64,000 bases of DNA, taken from NCBI RefSeq assembly GCF_003609575.1, contig NZ_MBTA01000001.1:186001-250000 (forward strand), read 5' to 3'. A program made the position numbers and the translations under genes. This document shows, piece after piece, positions 62,059 through 64,000 of the stretch. Source of the stretch: Pelobium manganitolerans (GTDB lineage: Bacteria; Bacteroidota; Bacteroidia; Sphingobacteriales; Sphingobacteriaceae). Below the pieces are notes generated by a model, which had not been told where the DNA came from, made no database searches, and worked only from the letters and a program-made list of their open reading frames with translations. The stretch's first letter is position 1. The number at the start of each line of letters is the position of its first letter.

Positions 62059-63519
62059 TTATTTTTTACTCCAAGTACTGCCGTCTTTGCCGTCTTTTAC
62101 CTCAAAACCAATTTCGGTTAAGCCAATGCGTATTTTATCAGAAGTGGCGTAGTCTTTATTGGCTTTAGCTTCGGTTCTCAGTTGCAGAATAAAATCCATC
62201 ACCGGCTCCAAATCATTATTGCTTTCTACATCTGCTTTTAAACCTAAAACATCGTGCACAAAAGTGTTTAACAAGGCAGTCATTTTTTCTAAATCGCTTT
62301 CGCTGATGTTCATTTTACCGTCGTGCACCGAGTTGATGATGCGCGCCGCGTCAAACAGTTCGGCAATTAAAATAGGCGAGTTAAAATCGTCGTCCATAGC
62401 CGCTTTAAACTTTTGCGCCATGGCCTCCACGTCTACATCAGAGCTGGCCGAAGTTTTAAGTTTAGGCAATAAGGATAAGGCGTACATCAAACGTTTGTAG
62501 CCTTTTTCGCTGGCATCCAGCGCATCGTTAGAAAAATCTAAAGTACTGCGATAATGTGCCTGCAACATAAAAAAGCGCACCACCATTGGGCTGTACCCTT
62601 TATGCAACAAAGGATGGTCGCCACTAAAAAGCTCGCGCGGTAAAAAACTGTTACCTAGAGATTTAGACATTTTTTGGCCGTTTACCGTCAGCATATTGGT
62701 ATGTATCCAATAATTGGCCGGCTGACAGCCACAGGCCGCCACGTTTTGTGCAATTTCATTGGTATGGTGGGTAGGTGCTAAATCCATTCCACCTCCGTGG
62801 ATATCAAATTGACTGCCCAAGTATTTGTTACTCATAGCCGAGCACTCTAAGTGCCATCCCGGAAAGCCATTGCCCCAAGGCGAAGGCCACTGCATCAAAT
62901 GCTCGGGTTTAGCTTTAATCCACAATGCAAAATCCAAAGGACCGCGTTTTTCGTCCTGCCCGCCCAAATCGCGCGTGTTGGCCAATAAATCTTCTAGTTT
63001 GCGGTTGCTTAAAGCGCCGTAATTTTCACTTTTGCTGTATTTTTCTACATCAAAATAGATGGTTCCATTTACTTCATAAGCCAAGCCGGTTGCTAAAATA
63101 GCCTTCACCAGTTCTATCTGTTCAATAATATGGCCCGTGGCGGTAGGCTCAATGCTTGGCGGTAAAACGTTAAAAATATCCATCACCTTATGGAAATCTA
63201 CGCTGTACTGCTGTACAATTTCCATAGGTTCTACCTGCGCTAGTTTGGCTTTTTTGGAGATTTTATCTTCACCCACGTCTCCGTCGCTTTCCAAATGCCC
63301 GGCATCGGTAATATTGCGCACGTAGCGTACTTTATAACCTAAAAAAGTAAGGTAGCGGTAAATAATATCAAAAGAGATGAACGTGCGGCAATTGCCTAAA
63401 TGCACATCGCTGTAAACGGTAGGCCCGCAAACATACATCCCCACAAAAGGGGTATTTATGGCTTTAAATTCTTCTTTTTTACGACTTAACGTATTGTATA
63501 TAGATAATGTTGAAGACAT
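62059..63519 (-). CDS. cysS: Cysteinyl-tRNA synthetase
   Basis: Charges tRNA-Cys. The 486 residues fit. Class I motifs: HLGN at 40-43 (HIGH) after the zinc ligand C31 in YVCGPTVY, and KMSKSLGNS (KMSKS) near residue 280. Further zinc ligands lie in WHLECSAMS and GGMDLAPTHHTNE. A helical DALR domain follows (ALDASEKGYKRLMYAL), and the anticodon-binding end reads GLTEIGFEVKDGKDGSTW. The start is the ATG at 63519. Confidence 0.97.
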   Translation of the reverse strand: MSSTLSIYNTLSRKKEEFKAINTPFVGMYVCGPTVYSDVHLGNCRTFISFDIIYRYLTFLGYKVRYVRNITDAGHLESDGDVGEDKISKKAKLAQVEPMEIVQQYSVDFHKVMDIFNVLPPSIEPTATGHIIEQIELVKAILATGLAYEVNGTIYFDVEKYSKSENYGALSNRKLEDLLANTRDLGGQDEKRGPLDFALWIKAKPEHLMQWPSPWGNGFPGWHLECSAMSNKYLGSQFDIHGGGMDLAPTHHTNEIAQNVAACGCQPANYWIHTNMLTVNGQKMSKSLGNSFLPRELFSGDHPLLHKGYSPMVVRFFMLQAHYRSTLDFSNDALDASEKGYKRLMYALSLLPKLKTSASSDVDVEAMAQKFKAAMDDDFNSPILIAELFDAARIINSVHDGKMNISESDLEKMTALLNTFVHDVLGLKADVESNNDLEPVMDFILQLRTEAKANKDYATSDKIRIGLTEIGFEVKDGKDGSTWSKK

Positions 63520-63569
63520 GGCTGCAAATTAGGAATTTTATACGTGCTGCGCTTGGCGCGATGATAAAT

Positions 63570-64000
63570 TTAACGTGATAAGACCAGGTTCACCCTCACC
63601 GGATAATGGTCCGATAGGTTTTTTTTGATGATGCGATAGCTTTCTACTTCAAAAGAGGGCGAGGCCAGCACATAATCTATCTGGAAATTAGGAAACTCGC
63701 CGTTGTAAGTTTTGCCTAGCCCGCTGCCCTTCTTTTGAAAAGCGTTGTGCATACCGTCGCTCATCTGGGCCAAGGCAAAAGAAGCCGGCGTATCGTTAAA
63801 ATCGCCTAAAATAAGGTAGGGCGTTTTGCAACTGGCCATGTGCGCTTTTAACAGTTTAATCTCGCTGCTGCGGCGCTCAAAAGCAATCTTTAATTTGCGT
63901 ACAATGCGTTTAGAAGCCCGAACATCTTGTTTGCTGGGCTGCGGATTGTTTTTTACTTCGTTTACAAAAGAATAATCTTCTGGCTGGAAAGATATAGAGG
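63570..64000 (-). CDS. Endonuclease/exonuclease/phosphatase family protein, 5' end outside the window
   Basis: The C-terminal 143 codons of a DNase I-like metallo-hydrolase. The frame is open to the window edge; an internal Met at 63839 is not the start. Visible motifs: YLILGDFNDTPASF (the GDFN metal and substrate motif), FQIDYVLASPSF and the terminal SDHYPV with its catalytic Asp-His. Upstream of them, SISFQPEDYSFVNEV and a basic helix (ASKRIVRKLKIAFERRSSE) are typical of Bacteroidota members that carry N-terminal membrane helices. Substrate unknown: phosphodiester in DNA, sphingomyelin or inositol phosphate are all possible. Confidence 0.87.
   Translation of the reverse strand, partial: SISFQPEDYSFVNEVKNNPQPSKQDVRASKRIVRKLKIAFERRSSEIKLLKAHMASCKTPYLILGDFNDTPASFALAQMSDGMHNAFQKKGSGLGKTYNGEFPNFQIDYVLASPSFEVESYRIIKKNLSDHYPVRVNLVLSR

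Overview
The window looks like a chromosome segment of a Bacteroidota bacterium, most likely Sphingobacteriaceae (Pedobacter/Mucilaginibacter-like). Evidence: a SusC/SusD polysaccharide-utilisation locus, promoter elements of the Bacteroidota type (TTG near -33, TAnnTTTG near -7), a long 1101-residue SecA, a five-helix cytochrome b SdhC with soluble SdhA/SdhB, lipoproteins with CKK/CEK-type lipobox ends, and DUF3127 and SPYSxFG-type outer membrane proteins. No tRNA, rRNA, insertion sequence, phage gene or CRISPR array was seen. Coding density is high and no gene-free stretch exceeds about 280 bases.

Layout. 1-9348 (minus strand): 3' truncated gltX, a dipeptide epimerase with a Fic protein, then secA-SPOR protein-M20 amidohydrolase-thioredoxin-lipoprotein. 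9595-11208: a DUF3127 protein with an SSB-like acidic tail, divergent from a THUMP rRNA methyltransferase. 11205-16756 (minus): a tightly packed eight-gene type II fatty-acid-synthase-like operon (ketoreductase, hotdog dehydratase, ACP, ketosynthase, enoyl reductase, phosphopantetheinyl transferase, alpha/beta hydrolase, lysophospholipid-type acyltransferase). It is the best candidate here for an undescribed biosynthetic system. 16914-19742 (plus): upp, a YjjG-like nucleotidase and enolase. 19816-24296 (minus): three secreted proteins of unknown function and a NarL-type two-component pair with a TPR sensor kinase. 24442-25309: RlpA-like lipoprotein and a small membrane protein.

25331-28875: a trp operon (trpE, a PchB-like chorismate mutase, trpG, trpC; trpD is absent). 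It is preceded by a readable attenuator whose 26-residue leader peptide has three consecutive Trp codons. 28899-42407 (minus): a galactomannan-type locus with GH26 and GH5 mannanases, GH27 alpha-galactosidase, a CE2-like esterase, SusC, SusD, an IPT-domain surface lipoprotein and a GH3 beta-glycosidase. Together these should cut, debranch, deacetylate, import and finish acetylated galactomannan. 42542-45601: methyltransferase, cupin, acyl-CoA dehydrogenase and HopJ-family protein. 45754-48496: hmuTUV haemin ABC transporter with a candidate operator inside its promoter. 48777-53565: a 2-oxoglutarate/Fe(II)-type oxygenase and sdhCAB. 53757-60063: DegP-like protease, dapF, lptC, an outer membrane protein, coaX and a multi-pass membrane protein. 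60128-64000: glycosyltransferase, tag, carboxymuconolactone-decarboxylase-like protein, cysS and a truncated endonuclease/exonuclease/phosphatase protein.

An unexplained feature recurs at three places: intergenic tracts with a strict 7-base period but different unit sequences (16797-16892, 27896-28020, 50739-50814). Two of them are arranged as inverted arms.
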